From Candidatus Paraprochloron terpiosi LD05 (lineage in GTDB: Bacteria > Cyanobacteriota > Cyanobacteriia > Cyanobacteriales > Prochloraceae), in NCBI GenBank assembly GCA_018141785.1, contig CP073341.1, positions 2,589,422-2,653,421 of the forward strand: a stretch of 64,000 nt of DNA, written 5' to 3'. Shown here piece after piece: positions 36,050 to 44,760 of this stretch (within the stretch, counting starts at the first letter, position 1; every line of letters begins with the position of its first letter). Both the position numbers and the translations under genes were made by a program. The notes under the pieces were generated by a model that had not been told where the DNA came from, made no database searches, and saw only the letters and a program-made list of their open reading frames with translations.

Positions 36050-37498
36050 GTGATTGAAGCAGAAGTTCATAGTACCCTGCTTAGGTTCCTGAGTAACGAA
36101 ACCCTCTCCTCTTGGCCTCACCATTTAACCATGGCCCGTCTAGTGGCCAGGGCTTTGCGCTTAGGTCGTTCAGCATTGATTCAAACCAGCACAGCTACGG
36201 TAGAATATGCTTATAGTTACCTCATGCCTGCACTACTTTGGGACTCACCTGTTATTCTCGTGACTCCCGCCCACCGCAAAACCTTTATTAACCAGGAAAT
36301 CCCCCGACTGCAAAAGTGGTTAAAGACGGATAAGCAAGGGTTAACGGTAATAGAGTCTCGCACTTGGCTCTTTGATAGTCTCCTTTGTCCCCCTGGTGTT
36401 CCTACTATTATAGATTGTGCCGATGATTTGGCAGAATTGACTGGGGAAGTGCTCACAGCTACTATTGAAAACTGGCACTGGGATGAGTTAATCACTAAAT
36501 GTCCTCAAGAACAAGAACAAATCCGCAACCTGCGGGTAAAACTCACTAAAATTATTTTCCACCGTCCCCGAAACCCCTATGAATGCTATTTGCTCCAAGA
36601 AGGGGAACGGGTGTGTCTGGAAGGATTATGCGAAATACTAGCCTCAGAGGGACTTCTAACCCCAGTTTGGAAGAACTTTTGGCAAAATTGGCAAACTCAT
36701 GGTCAGCTGCTGTGGGCATCTATTAACAGGGAAATAGGGGCATTTAGCCTTCATGTAGGTCCGGTAGAAGTAGCCACTGCTTTTCAGGACTTTTGGCAAC
36801 AGCAACCAATAGTCTTAATCGGTAGCTTTCTGGATTGGGAAAAAACCGCTCCTACTTACCGTCAGCAGTTGGGTTTACCAGAAATGCTTGGAGTCAAGTT
36901 TGCTCCAGTTCATCATAATTATCATTTTCAACTATACTTACCCAAAACCTTTCCTCTCCCCAATACCCCTCAATTTAAGGATATGCTGATGGAACAAATC
37001 CGCATTTTGGTGGGTTTGGGCAGCAACAGAGAAAAACCAATCATTTTGTTAGTGGAAGATTTACCTTTAAAACACCAGGTGGGGGCTGAAATAGCAGCCC
37101 AGTTTGGTTCTCGTGTAGGAGTGGAAAAGACTGATTTAGGCGTAAATGGCATTTTGGTGAGTGGTTGGCAATTTTGGCACCAGTATCAACATCTGTTTGG
37201 TACACCTCAATTATTGGCCATCGCCACTTTACCTCTTCCTTCCTTGGAAAATCCTTTAGTAGCGGCACAAGTTGCCTATTATAAAAACTTGGGTCAAGAT
37301 TGGTTTCGTCTCTACCTTTTACCTACCGCCTTGAGAGAAATACAACGTGCTGTGGTACCTTTACGAGGGAGCGAAGGAGTGGTAGCCTTATTTGATAATC
37401 GGGTTAATTGTCGCAGTTACGGCAGCAAAATTCTTGTCGCCCTGGAACCTTATAACCGCTTTAATTATATCGATCCCAGTTGGTTTGGTTTAGTGTAG
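36050..37498 (+). CDS. helicase-like protein, degenerate (cyanobacterial DinG/helicase-C-related family)
   Basis: A 482-residue protein starting at GTG 36050. It opens MIEAEVHSTLLRFL and W-P-H-H-L-T-M-A-R-L-V-A-R-A-L-R-L, which I recall from cyanobacterial proteins annotated as ATP-dependent DNA helicases. The region after A-L-I-Q-T should be a nucleotide loop but reads S-T-A-T-V-E-Y-A-Y-S, without G-K-[ST], and the DEAD/DEAH position reads I-D-C-A-D-D-L. A C-terminal helicase-like half ends with RAVVPLRGSEGVVALFDNRV. An ATPase role is therefore doubtful; it may be structural. The DUF2839 gene follows closely. Confidence 0.6.
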   Translation: MIEAEVHSTLLRFLSNETLSSWPHHLTMARLVARALRLGRSALIQTSTATVEYAYSYLMPALLWDSPVILVTPAHRKTFINQEIPRLQKWLKTDKQGLTVIESRTWLFDSLLCPPGVPTIIDCADDLAELTGEVLTATIENWHWDELITKCPQEQEQIRNLRVKLTKIIFHRPRNPYECYLLQEGERVCLEGLCEILASEGLLTPVWKNFWQNWQTHGQLLWASINREIGAFSLHVGPVEVATAFQDFWQQQPIVLIGSFLDWEKTAPTYRQQLGLPEMLGVKFAPVHHNYHFQLYLPKTFPLPNTPQFKDMLMEQIRILVGLGSNREKPIILLVEDLPLKHQVGAEIAAQFGSRVGVEKTDLGVNGILVSGWQFWHQYQHLFGTPQLLAIATLPLPSLENPLVAAQVAYYKNLGQDWFRLYLLPTALREIQRAVVPLRGSEGVVALFDNRVNCRSYGSKILVALEPYNRFNYIDPSWFGLV

Positions 37499-37533
37499 TA
37501 TATGATAAAGATAGACTTGAGCAATTGAGTATT

Positions 37534-37746
37534 ATGGGTGAAGCAAAGCGTCGCAAGGCTGCATTGGGAGATACATATGGGAAAGAACCAAATATCCTCC
37601 CCTGGTTACCAATTACCAAAACCCAAGCAGAGCGAATTTATAAGATAACCACCAAAGGTGCTTGGATCGGTATCGGGTTAACGGTTTTCCTCTGGATCAC
37701 TATTCGTTTTATCGGACCTGCCTTCGGTTGGTGGAACGTGGTATAA
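37534..37746 (+). CDS. DUF2839 family membrane protein
   Basis: Small cyanobacterial/plastid-type protein of unknown function, 70 residues from the ATG at 37534 (MGEAKRRKAALGDTYG, the family N-terminus). P-W-L-P-I-T-K-T-Q-A-E-R leads into one transmembrane helix (W-I-G-I-G-L-T-V-F-L-W-I-T) near the C-terminus. The frame is open upstream to 37480, overlapping the helicase-like gene, but the extra 18 residues are not family-like. Same strand as its upstream neighbour. Confidence 0.85.
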   Translation: MGEAKRRKAALGDTYGKEPNILPWLPITKTQAERIYKITTKGAWIGIGLTVFLWITIRFIGPAFGWWNVV

Positions 37747-37770
37747 TCACAGTAGGGGAATGAATTGTGG

Positions 37771-37799
37771 GTAGGGGCACCACATTACCCTGCCTCTAC
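37771..37799. repeat. GTAGGGGCAC palindromic repeat
   Basis: GTAGGGGCACcacattACCCTGCCTCTAC imperfect palindrome upstream of the tRNA gene, same family as 24582, 44686 and 57335. Confidence 0.5.
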
Positions 37800-37885
37800 A
37801 CCGTTCCCGTCTTTAGAAAAATTTAATATTTCCCCCCTTGACAAAATCCCGAGTCTTTGTGTTAGTCTAGAACAAAGTTACTCTA

Positions 37886-37956
<71 letters not shown>

Positions 37957-37992
37957 TTTTCAGTTAACAGCTATCCCAACAGTGTCAGTTTC

Positions 37993-38248
37993 CTAATTAT
38001 CTGGAAAAACGAAGAGAAGAGTTTCTCCTGTGTCTGGTTTTAATTCAATGGCCTTGTCATAGGAGGCGATCGCTTCATCCAACTTTCCTAAGTTAAACAG
38101 AGCAACACCTCGATTTAACCAAGCTTGATGTAAGTCTGGTTTAAATGCAATGGCCTTGTCATAGGAGGCGATCGCTTCCTCCAACTTTCCTAAGTTACCT
38201 AGAGCAAAACCTCGATTATTCCAAGCTTGATGTAAGTCTGGTTTTAAT
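37993..38248 (-). pseudogene. stranded 3' TPR tail of the TPR-NTPase gene
   Basis: Continues the TPR repeats in another frame (EEAIASYDKAIAFKPDLHQA, NRGVALFNLGKLDEAIASYD) and ends G-E-T-L-L-F-V-F-P-D-N. A deletion of part of a repeat near 38260 shifted the frame of the main ORF, which now stops after L-E-E-E-E-G-H. The tail has an ATG at 38182-38184 but no sign of separate expression. Confidence 0.7.
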
Positions 38249-40321
38249 TCAATGGCCTTCCTCTTCCTCCAACTTTTCTAAGTTACTTAGAGCAACACCT
38301 CGATTTAACCAAGCTTGATGTAAGTCTGGTTTTAATTCAATGGCCTTGTCATAGGAAGCGATGGCTTCATTGAATTTTCCTAAGTTACGCAGAGCAAAAC
38401 CTCGATTATTCCAAGCTTCATGGTAGTCTGGTTTAAATGCAATGGCCTTGTCATAGGAGGCGATCGCTTCATCTAACTTTCCTAAGTTACGCAGAGCAAC
38501 ACCTCGATTACTCCAAGCTTCATGGTAGTCTGGTTTAAATTTAATGGCCTTCTCATAGGAGGCGATCGCTTCCTCCAACTTTTCTAAGTTAAACAGAGCA
38601 ACACCTCGATTATACCAAGCTTCATGGTAGTCTGGTTTAAATTTAATGGCCTTCTCATAGGAGGCGATCTCTTCATTCAACTTTCCTAAGTTACCTAGAG
38701 CAACACCTCGATTATACCAAGCTTGATGGAAGTCTCGTTTTAATTCAATGGCCTTGTCATAGAAGGCGATGGCATCATTGAATTTTCCTAAGTTACCTAG
38801 AGCAACACCTCGATTTAACGAAGCTTGATGGTCGTCTGGTTTAAATTTAATGGCCTTGTCAAAGGAGGCGATGGCTTCCTCCAACTTTCCTAAGTTAAAC
38901 AGAGCAACACCTCGATTATACCAAGCTTCATGTTCGTCTGGTTTTAATGCAAGAATCTTATCCCAGCATTTCACAGCTTCTGGGTAATGCTCTAATTCAG
39001 CGATTACCACACCAAAATTGAAGAGAGAAGGGAGCATTTTCTCTTTCTGTTGTTTCGTCAGTTGCAAAACTAGACGGAATAAACTCTCCCAATAATCTTC
39101 CAGTTGGACTAAATTATGACCTAAAGCTTCAATTTGTCCGTCTCGGGGCTGAAGAATACCTTCTGACTCAACCAAATAATCTAGCACTCGGGAAATTTGC
39201 CGTCTCCAGCAAAATTTCTGCCAAAAAGAACCCCCAACTATTAATCTTGCTGTAGGTTCCACCGTAAACTTCTCCATAATAATACCGCTCCGTCGCAACA
39301 AGTCCACAGCTTGGTAAACATATACAGCAACGGAGTCTTTCTGAACTGCGTTTTCATAGCGCTTCTTCCAGTTAGCTGTTAGAGTATCCTGATAATTGTC
39401 TGGAGTTAAAGATAAACCCCTATTTTCCAGTCTGATGAGATTTTCCACCACATTTCTGAAAGTGCGGTCATTTCTCCCGGCGATAATTTCGTAATCTTCC
39501 TCCTGAGCCGAGATATTAGCTTTGGGAATGGTATTCCGCAATAACCCTACAATAGCTTTATCCTCCGGTTCCGGTAACTCATAAACCTGAAACCGCTCCC
39601 AAAATTGCTTATATTTATCCCATTGCAGTTTTTCCCATTCTTGCGATTCATTCCGGGTGGTAGCAAGAACCCGAATTTCTGTAGTCCCACACTTGTTTTC
39701 GCAAGCAGTTAAATACCGCAGAAGTCTTTCTTGGAGGGGTTTTCTCAGGGGTTCTAGGGGCAATTCTTCTGCTTTGGGATTCTTCTGATCCTGGCTCTGT
39801 GTTATTTTATTATTGAGGTCATCTAGGAAAAAGAGCAACTTCCTAGTACCAATTTCCGCCAGTTCTTCTGGTTTGGGTTCATCCAACCAAACTCCCAATT
39901 TTAACGACAAAATGCGCCAACCTTCTTTATTTAAAATCTGAGCTACTTCTGTTGCTTCTCGAGTCTTCCCAATGCCAGTTTTACCCACAATTAACAACCA
40001 GCGCTCCTCTGCTAACTTAGCTAGTAGTTCCTGCTTAATATTGCCTCCTGCCATTCTTTCTTGGTAAGGAATGCGGTTATCAGCTAAAGGTGTATCATTA
40101 TCTGGTGCTAAAATCTCTTTCAATATGTCACTATGAGGTGGGAGCTTCTGGAAAGGGTTAGTTGAAGAAGAAAAATGACTCTTGCGTTTCTGTTTATACA
40201 ACCACCAGCAACGGCCAAATAGAGCCGAAAATAACATTAATACAGGAACAGAAGGAGCTAGAAAGTCAAATCCATTCTTGAGGGCTGTATAGAAATGAAG
40301 AATATCTTGCAAGTCAAACAT
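38249..40321 (-). CDS. membrane-anchored P-loop NTPase with TPR array
   Basis: A 690-residue protein. It has an N-terminal hydrophobic segment (FLAPSVPVLMLFSALFGRCW, about 18-37) and a STAND-like NTPase (Walker A G-K-T-G-I-G-K-T near 113, Walker B KLLFFLDDLNN). After a helical middle, TPR units of 34 residues begin at about 465 (AWYNRGVALFNLGKLEEAIA, ASYDKAI…KPD). The repeat DNA is 102 bp per unit, highly alike, and carries HIP1 sites (GCGATCGC). Such proteins act as scaffolds or signal NTPases; the partner is unknown. The C-terminus is truncated by a deletion-frameshift, and the original gene extended to about 37993. Confidence 0.8.
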   Translation of the reverse strand: MFDLQDILHFYTALKNGFDFLAPSVPVLMLFSALFGRCWWLYKQKRKSHFSSSTNPFQKLPPHSDILKEILAPDNDTPLADNRIPYQERMAGGNIKQELLAKLAEERWLLIVGKTGIGKTREATEVAQILNKEGWRILSLKLGVWLDEPKPEELAEIGTRKLLFFLDDLNNKITQSQDQKNPKAEELPLEPLRKPLQERLLRYLTACENKCGTTEIRVLATTRNESQEWEKLQWDKYKQFWERFQVYELPEPEDKAIVGLLRNTIPKANISAQEEDYEIIAGRNDRTFRNVVENLIRLENRGLSLTPDNYQDTLTANWKKRYENAVQKDSVAVYVYQAVDLLRRSGIIMEKFTVEPTARLIVGGSFWQKFCWRRQISRVLDYLVESEGILQPRDGQIEALGHNLVQLEDYWESLFRLVLQLTKQQKEKMLPSLFNFGVVIAELEHYPEAVKCWDKILALKPDEHEAWYNRGVALFNLGKLEEAIASFDKAIKFKPDDHQASLNRGVALGNLGKFNDAIAFYDKAIELKRDFHQAWYNRGVALGNLGKLNEEIASYEKAIKFKPDYHEAWYNRGVALFNLEKLEEAIASYEKAIKFKPDYHEAWSNRGVALRNLGKLDEAIASYDKAIAFKPDYHEAWNNRGFALRNLGKFNEAIASYDKAIELKPDLHQAWLNRGVALSNLEKLEEEEGH

Positions 40322-40369
40322 TACTATTATACTGCTTTTGGTGGGCTGGCGGGCAATGGCCTACCACGA

Positions 40370-40624
40370 TTATAAGACAAACCAGAGCATGAGGTTCAAA
40401 CTAACTAAGATAACTAGGAGAAAGAGGTTGAGGATTAAATCCTGGGGATTAGCTTGCAGCTTTTGCTCTATAATAGCCATAGACCTCTTCCCTAAGTATT
40501 CTCGCAGGAATCCGGGCAACCTATGATAGTATTTTTGATATTGTAACAACTTGGCTGCCATGGCCATGGCCCCTAACAGAGTCAGAGTCAAGAAAATCCA
40601 GCGGTAAACGAGATAGGTATTCAT
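40370..40624 (-). CDS. small membrane protein, unknown
   Basis: 84 residues with a hydrophobic N-terminal helix (W-I-F-L-T-L-T-L-L-G-A-M-A-M-A-A), a basic middle (YYHRLPGFLREYLGKR) and a C-terminal helix (LILNLFLLVILVSLNLML). Not recognised. Its ATG overlaps the stop region of the DUF1232 gene by four bases (ATGA-type), so the two are translationally coupled and likely work together. Confidence 0.6.
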   Translation of the reverse strand: MNTYLVYRWIFLTLTLLGAMAMAAKLLQYQKYYHRLPGFLREYLGKRSMAIIEQKLQANPQDLILNLFLLVILVSLNLMLWFVL

Positions 40625-41229
40625 CTCATTTGGTTCAATACTAACTTCAGTATAATAGCAATAATTGCAGCAGCAATACTACCAAGCAAGCTAATGCGCA
40701 CAATGCGATTATACTTATTAACCTGGATTTCTGCTTGTATTTCCGCCTGTTTAACCAGATATTTTTCCAGTTCGTAAGCTAAAGCGGAAACCACTGCTAA
40801 AATTAAAGCAGCATCATCTGCCAGTCCGAAAAAAGGGATAGCGTCTGGGAGTGCGTCTAAGGGAGAAATGAGGTAAACTAAAGCAGCGATCGCCACTGCT
40901 TTCGATTTCCAAGCTGCTTGAGGATCCCGAATCATTTGCGCCAATGCTTGGATTTTCGGCCATATTTGGGCAATACGTCCTCGTTTCATTCCCTCCAAAT
41001 TCTTCTCAACTTTCTCCACATCTTCTGGTTTCACTTGTTTGAGAAATTGTTGGAATTTCGCTTTAATGCGCACCCCTCTATCTGTTGCTTCCAGGTTCTT
41101 TTCAACAGCGGTGTAGTCAACAGATGCGGCATTTTCCTCTGGTCTGAACCGTTGCTTCACCTTGCTAGCAATAGTCTTAATTTCCGATATTTTAGCTTTC
41201 TCCCACAACCCTTTTATCTCTCTCATCAT
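40621..41229 (-). CDS. DUF1232 (YkvA-type) membrane protein
   Basis: A 202-residue protein with the DUF1232 core AALVYLISPLDALPDAIPFF, GLADDAALILAVVSAL (about 112-147) and a C-terminal membrane helix (LLGSIAAAIIAIILKLVL). The N-terminal 90 residues are charged and helical (VDYTAVEKNLEATDRGV, KPEDVEKVEKNLEGM). Function of the family is unknown; YkvA relatives are membrane-associated. Paired with the small membrane protein downstream. Confidence 0.8.
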   Translation of the reverse strand: MMREIKGLWEKAKISEIKTIASKVKQRFRPEENAASVDYTAVEKNLEATDRGVRIKAKFQQFLKQVKPEDVEKVEKNLEGMKRGRIAQIWPKIQALAQMIRDPQAAWKSKAVAIAALVYLISPLDALPDAIPFFGLADDAALILAVVSALAYELEKYLVKQAEIQAEIQVNKYNRIVRISLLGSIAAAIIAIILKLVLNQMR

Positions 41230-41297
41230 GCTACTGTCTTTTTGTTATATAGTAGTCCTAAATCATTTAAAATAACTCCTTAAAACTTTAAACCACC

Positions 41298-41702
41298 CTA
41301 GAAACTAGTAGAAATTGCTTGAACCGGACAAGTAGGAATACATTGTTCGCAGACGACACAACGAAAAGGGAGGAATTGGAGTTGAAAAGTGGACCGATCC
41401 AGAGTTAGTGCTTCTGTGGGACAAACCCCGGTACACAAACCGCAGTCAACACAACTATCTTCATTAATTAAGATTTCTTGACTCACAAGAGAAACGTCAA
41501 TATTGCAGGATTTCATCCACTCAATAGCTGCTTCTAACTCATCCATATCGCCGGAGAGTTCTAATACTAGCTTTCCAATTTGATTAGGAGCTACTTGAGC
41601 GCGGATAATATTCGCTGCTATATTAAAATCCTTCGCTAACCGATAAGTAATAGGAGTGTGGACATTTCCGGGACTAAAAGTGAGAGTAACTCGTTGTTTC
41701 AT
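41298..41702 (-). CDS. NIL-domain 4Fe-4S ferredoxin
   Basis: 134 residues: an N-terminal NIL domain (about 1-75; the ligand-sensing domain also found in MetN-type transporters; V-T-L-T-F-S-P-G-N-V-H-T-P) and a C-terminal bacterial ferredoxin with two clusters, CVDCGLCTGVCP and CVVCEQCIPTCP. It would carry electrons in the cytoplasm; the NIL part suggests regulation by an amino acid or persulfide metabolism. The stand-alone gene is typical of cyanobacteria. Confidence 0.88.
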   Translation of the reverse strand: MKQRVTLTFSPGNVHTPITYRLAKDFNIAANIIRAQVAPNQIGKLVLELSGDMDELEAAIEWMKSCNIDVSLVSQEILINEDSCVDCGLCTGVCPTEALTLDRSTFQLQFLPFRCVVCEQCIPTCPVQAISTSF

Positions 41703-41886
41703 GAGACTTCTTGGACGTAAATTTTTTTTCCATCAGTTTCCAAGGAAAGAGTGAGACAGAGGTATAATAATATTTTCCAGAAAGGGATTGTAGTTAAAAT
41801 TGCGGACCCAATGAATATTTTACCGTCCTAATCCTATGATAGTAATCCCAATGTTCGTTATCTTTATCTTACCAAAAAATTTACAA

Positions 41887-42603
41887 TCAACCAGCAGCAA
41901 CAGCTAAAAAAGCTTTTTTGGCTGCTGCTTGTTCCGCTGTTTTTTTAGAACGTCCGTTTCCCGTTGCCAAGTGCCGATCTTCCAACCACACTTCAGCGGT
42001 GAAGCGCTCCTCCTCCAGAACCTGCTGATTTTCTTGCACCCGATATTCTGGTAAAATTTTATATTCAGCCTGAGTCCATTCTTGGAGGGCATCTTTGTAA
42101 TTTTCCAGGGCTGGATCTCGACGAATTTTTTCTCCTTTATCTTGTAACATAGGAGTGAGCCAAGGAGCAATTAAGGCCATATTTCTAGTACTCAAGTAAA
42201 GGGCACCCAATACTGCTTCAAAAGTATCTGCTAAGAGAGATATTTGCCCTGCTTTATTCATACCACTATGGTTGACAAAAAGCAAGTAGCGCTGGAGACC
42301 GTAGCTAGCAGCGAATTGGGCTAAAACCCGATCGCTCACCAGAATAGAACGCACCGCAGACAATTCCCCTACCGGTGCCTCAGGATAGGTGGCTAATAAT
42401 ACCTCAGCAGCCAGGAGTCGCACCACCGCGTCCCCCACAAATTCCAACTTTTGATTATTTTCCTTCCCGGAAATACTATGATGGGTAAGAGCCAAATCCA
42501 GCAAAGACCAATCTACTGATGCCTCACTAGCTAAACCCAGCTTTTGCACGAGTTGTTCTAGTTGTTTTTGCCGTCGAGAGTCTTTCATCCTTTTAATCGT
42601 CAT
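41887..42603 (-). CDS. rnc: ribonuclease III
   Basis: Cleaves double-stranded RNA, including rRNA precursors. The 238-residue protein has the nuclease signature QKLEFVGDAVVRLLAAEVLL (about 52-71), the second acidic site D-T-F-E-A-V-L-G-A-L-Y, and a C-terminal dsRNA-binding domain (DYKDALQEWTQAEYKILPEY; SKKTAEQAAAKKAFLAV). The annotated ATG at 42603 lies two bases from the divergent ATG of the next gene. An internal ATG at 42588 (M-K-D-S-R-R) is equally plausible and would leave slightly more room. Confidence 0.92.
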   Translation of the reverse strand: MTIKRMKDSRRQKQLEQLVQKLGLASEASVDWSLLDLALTHHSISGKENNQKLEFVGDAVVRLLAAEVLLATYPEAPVGELSAVRSILVSDRVLAQFAASYGLQRYLLFVNHSGMNKAGQISLLADTFEAVLGALYLSTRNMALIAPWLTPMLQDKGEKIRRDPALENYKDALQEWTQAEYKILPEYRVQENQQVLEEERFTAEVWLEDRHLATGNGRSKKTAEQAAAKKAFLAVAAG

Positions 42604-42605
42604 TT

Positions 42606-44159
42606 ATGGCTCAATTTTCCTATCAGCCCCCCTACAAACCGAACCAGGTCATTTGTGGTTCTGGACCAACAGTAGTAGTGACAGGATGGACTGTCAAAGA
42701 GTCCCTTGTCAAGTATTTATTGCCAAGAGAATATGCAGCCATTGGCAACCTCTACAGCCCCACAAGAGGTATTAGTCCCTTAATTCGTAATTTACTGGCT
42801 AACCCCCAGGTTTCCTATCTGGTCATCTTAAACGCTACCCCCGAAGATAGCAATGCAGGAAGTCCCCAGTGTCTGCTAGACTTTTTCCGTCATGGTTTCA
42901 CCCTGGGAACAGGGGAGACGGGAAGGGAATGCTGGGTGATTCGTTCCTCGATTATAGGTTATATTGACAGGGAAATTGACGGGAGAGCACTGGAGCAACT
43001 CAGGAAATCGTTACAGTGGCAGGAAGCCAAGTCTATTCCCGAGGCAGTTAGCCTGGTAAAATCTTACACCCTTAAAGATCCTCCCCCACCCAGAAAAGGG
43101 CCCTTAATCTTTCCCGAAAGAGAAATAACTGTTACTACTGGACACTCTCATTTCCCGTCTCCCGGTCCCACCTACGGACACCGCATTGAGGGAAAAACCA
43201 TAGCAATTACTTGGGTCAAAATTCTCCATCGCATTAGAACTATTGGTACCATTAGACCTACTGCCTACGACAGTAAATGGCAAGAATTAATTGATTTAAT
43301 GGCAATAATTACCGAGGAACCGGAAGATTTTTACTTTCCCGAACCCAATTATTTACCCATTGGGCGTCAATTCCTGGGAGCATATATCAGTCAAATGTTA
43401 GATGATACCCCCCAAGAAGAAGGAGTAAAATATACCTATGGGACTCGGTTACGTTCCTGGTTCGGACGAGACCAAATTGAGCAAGTAATTGGTAAATTAG
43501 CGGGGGACATTAATTCTACTCGGGCTGTCATGTCATTATGGGATGTAAAAGATTATGAAGGTAATGATAGTCCTCCCTGTCTGAATCATATTTGGTTAGA
43601 GCATCAAAAAGGAAAACTTTCTTTAACCGCTACCTTTCGCAGTAACGATATGTTTACTGCATGGCCCGCAAATGCCATGGGTTTGAGGGCATTACAACAA
43701 CATATTTGTACTGAAATCAACCAAAAAAGTAATCTTCAAATCAAGCTGGGACCATTGATTATTATTAGTCAAAGCGCTCATATATATGACGATACCTGGG
43801 AACATGCGGACCTAATAATTGAAAGAGAATATGTTAAGATATGTAAAGAAAGAGAATATGCCGATCCCAGTGGGAGTTTTGCTGTTACTATAGAATTGGG
43901 TACTATCGTTGTGGACCATTTAACCCCCGGTTCCGGGGAAATTGTCCACAGGTACTCCGGTAAATCAGCCCGGAAACTTTATCAGCAAATAGCCGCAGAC
44001 TGTCCCGGTTTAGAAGTAGAACATGCTCTTTATTTAGGCACAGAACTGCAAAAAGCAGAAATCGCATTGTTTCATGAAGGGGATGGAGTTTATCAACAAG
44101 ATAAACCATTTTTGGTTTCACGCCGAGGCGCAGAGGCCCAGAGAGGTAGGTTGGGTTGA
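42606..44159 (+). CDS. DUF4346 / thymidylate-synthase-like fusion protein
   Basis: 517 residues. The N-terminal part (about 15-180) looks like DUF4346, related to the MtrA-like corrinoid methyltransferase fold: G-P-T-V-V-V-T-G-W-T-V, AAIGNLYSPTRGISPLIRNL, then the Ile-Leu-Asn-Ala strand. The C-terminal part is thymidylate synthase-like: TYGTRLRSW, TRAVMSLWDVKD, S-P-P-C-L-N-H-I-W-L, where ThyA has P-P-C-H with the nucleophilic Cys, then FRSNDMFTAWPANAMG where ThyA has R-S-x-D-x-F-L-G-x-P-F-N. The catalytic Cys is thus kept, but the surrounding residues are altered. The last dozen residues (V-S-R-R-G-A-E-A-Q-R) come from a dispersed repeat. Substrate unknown; dUMP is not assured. Confidence 0.75.
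   Translation: MAQFSYQPPYKPNQVICGSGPTVVVTGWTVKESLVKYLLPREYAAIGNLYSPTRGISPLIRNLLANPQVSYLVILNATPEDSNAGSPQCLLDFFRHGFTLGTGETGRECWVIRSSIIGYIDREIDGRALEQLRKSLQWQEAKSIPEAVSLVKSYTLKDPPPPRKGPLIFPEREITVTTGHSHFPSPGPTYGHRIEGKTIAITWVKILHRIRTIGTIRPTAYDSKWQELIDLMAIITEEPEDFYFPEPNYLPIGRQFLGAYISQMLDDTPQEEGVKYTYGTRLRSWFGRDQIEQVIGKLAGDINSTRAVMSLWDVKDYEGNDSPPCLNHIWLEHQKGKLSLTATFRSNDMFTAWPANAMGLRALQQHICTEINQKSNLQIKLGPLIIISQSAHIYDDTWEHADLIIEREYVKICKEREYADPSGSFAVTIELGTIVVDHLTPGSGEIVHRYSGKSARKLYQQIAADCPGLEVEHALYLGTELQKAEIALFHEGDGVYQQDKPFLVSRRGAEAQRGRLG
44115..44146. repeat. dispersed cgcagaggcc repeat at a gene 3' end
   Basis: TTTCACGCCGAGGCGCAGAG-type tract supplying the last codons of the DUF4346/ThyA-like gene. 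Confidence 0.65.
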
Positions 44160-44321
44160 GGCACGAAACCCAACAGCACTATAATGACCCGCCCGTGTTA
44201 TCTGTAGTGATGTGAATCACATACACAAGGTTTTTTTTAAGCTAATACTAATCTAGTGGAGCTTATTTTCCTTTATGGAAGCCCTTTCTCTAACCTACAT
44301 TAAAAACAAGGAGCAACAAAG

Positions 44322-44664
44322 ATTATAATCTGGGGTACTTCCGGCAACGACAGTATCTATGGTGGGAGCGACGACGACACCCTCCAAGGTGGTACAGGTG
44401 CAGATTCAGTTTATTATAGGTTCTGACTTAAATCACTTCGCTTTAATTGTAGATTTTAACCGTAGCGAAGGCGATCCCGCAGGGATCCGCTACGCGGCGC
44501 GCCTCGTCTTGGATTCTAGTTTTCAGAATCAGTACGATTTAGAGTCCTTTACTAAGGGCACGGGGACCTATATATCCCTAAATGACAATCAGATAGCTGG
44601 TTTGCAAAACATTGGTTTGGGGGTAGCCCAAGACATTCTTGCTAATCATACCGATTTCATTTAA
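44322..44664 (+). pseudogene. RTX-type calcium-binding repeat protein remnant
   Basis: Begins without a start codon: I-I-I-W-G-T-S-G-N-D-S-I-Y-G-G-S, then DDDTLQGGTGADSVYYR and a stop at 44424. The sequence continues in another frame with V-D-F-N-R-S-E-G-D and, after an inserted palindrome, a tail T-G-T-Y-I-S-L-N-D-N-Q-I-A-G-L. The G-N-D…G-G nonapeptides and the D-F-N-R-S-E-G-D block are classic ends of RTX proteins. Dead copy. Confidence 0.6.
44461..44494. repeat. REP palindrome (CGTAGCG…GATCCC…GGGATC…GCTACG)
   Basis: Near-perfect palindrome inserted in the RTX remnant, with HIP1-like GCGATCCC arms; akin to the one at 51264. Confidence 0.65.
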
Positions 44665-44685
44665 TACCGGTTCAGTTAATTTTTA

Positions 44686-44714
44686 GTAGAGGCACCGCCT
44701 TGCCGTGCCTCTAC
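44686..44714. repeat. GTAGAGGCACCG palindromic repeat
   Basis: GTAGAGGCACcgccttgccGTGCCTCTAC, a perfect 10-bp stem; could act as a bidirectional terminator between the RTX remnant and hsp20. Confidence 0.6.
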
Positions 44715-44760
44715 TTCCCTTATGAGCCAGCAATTCTAAGCTGGATAAAGCAGCTACCCC

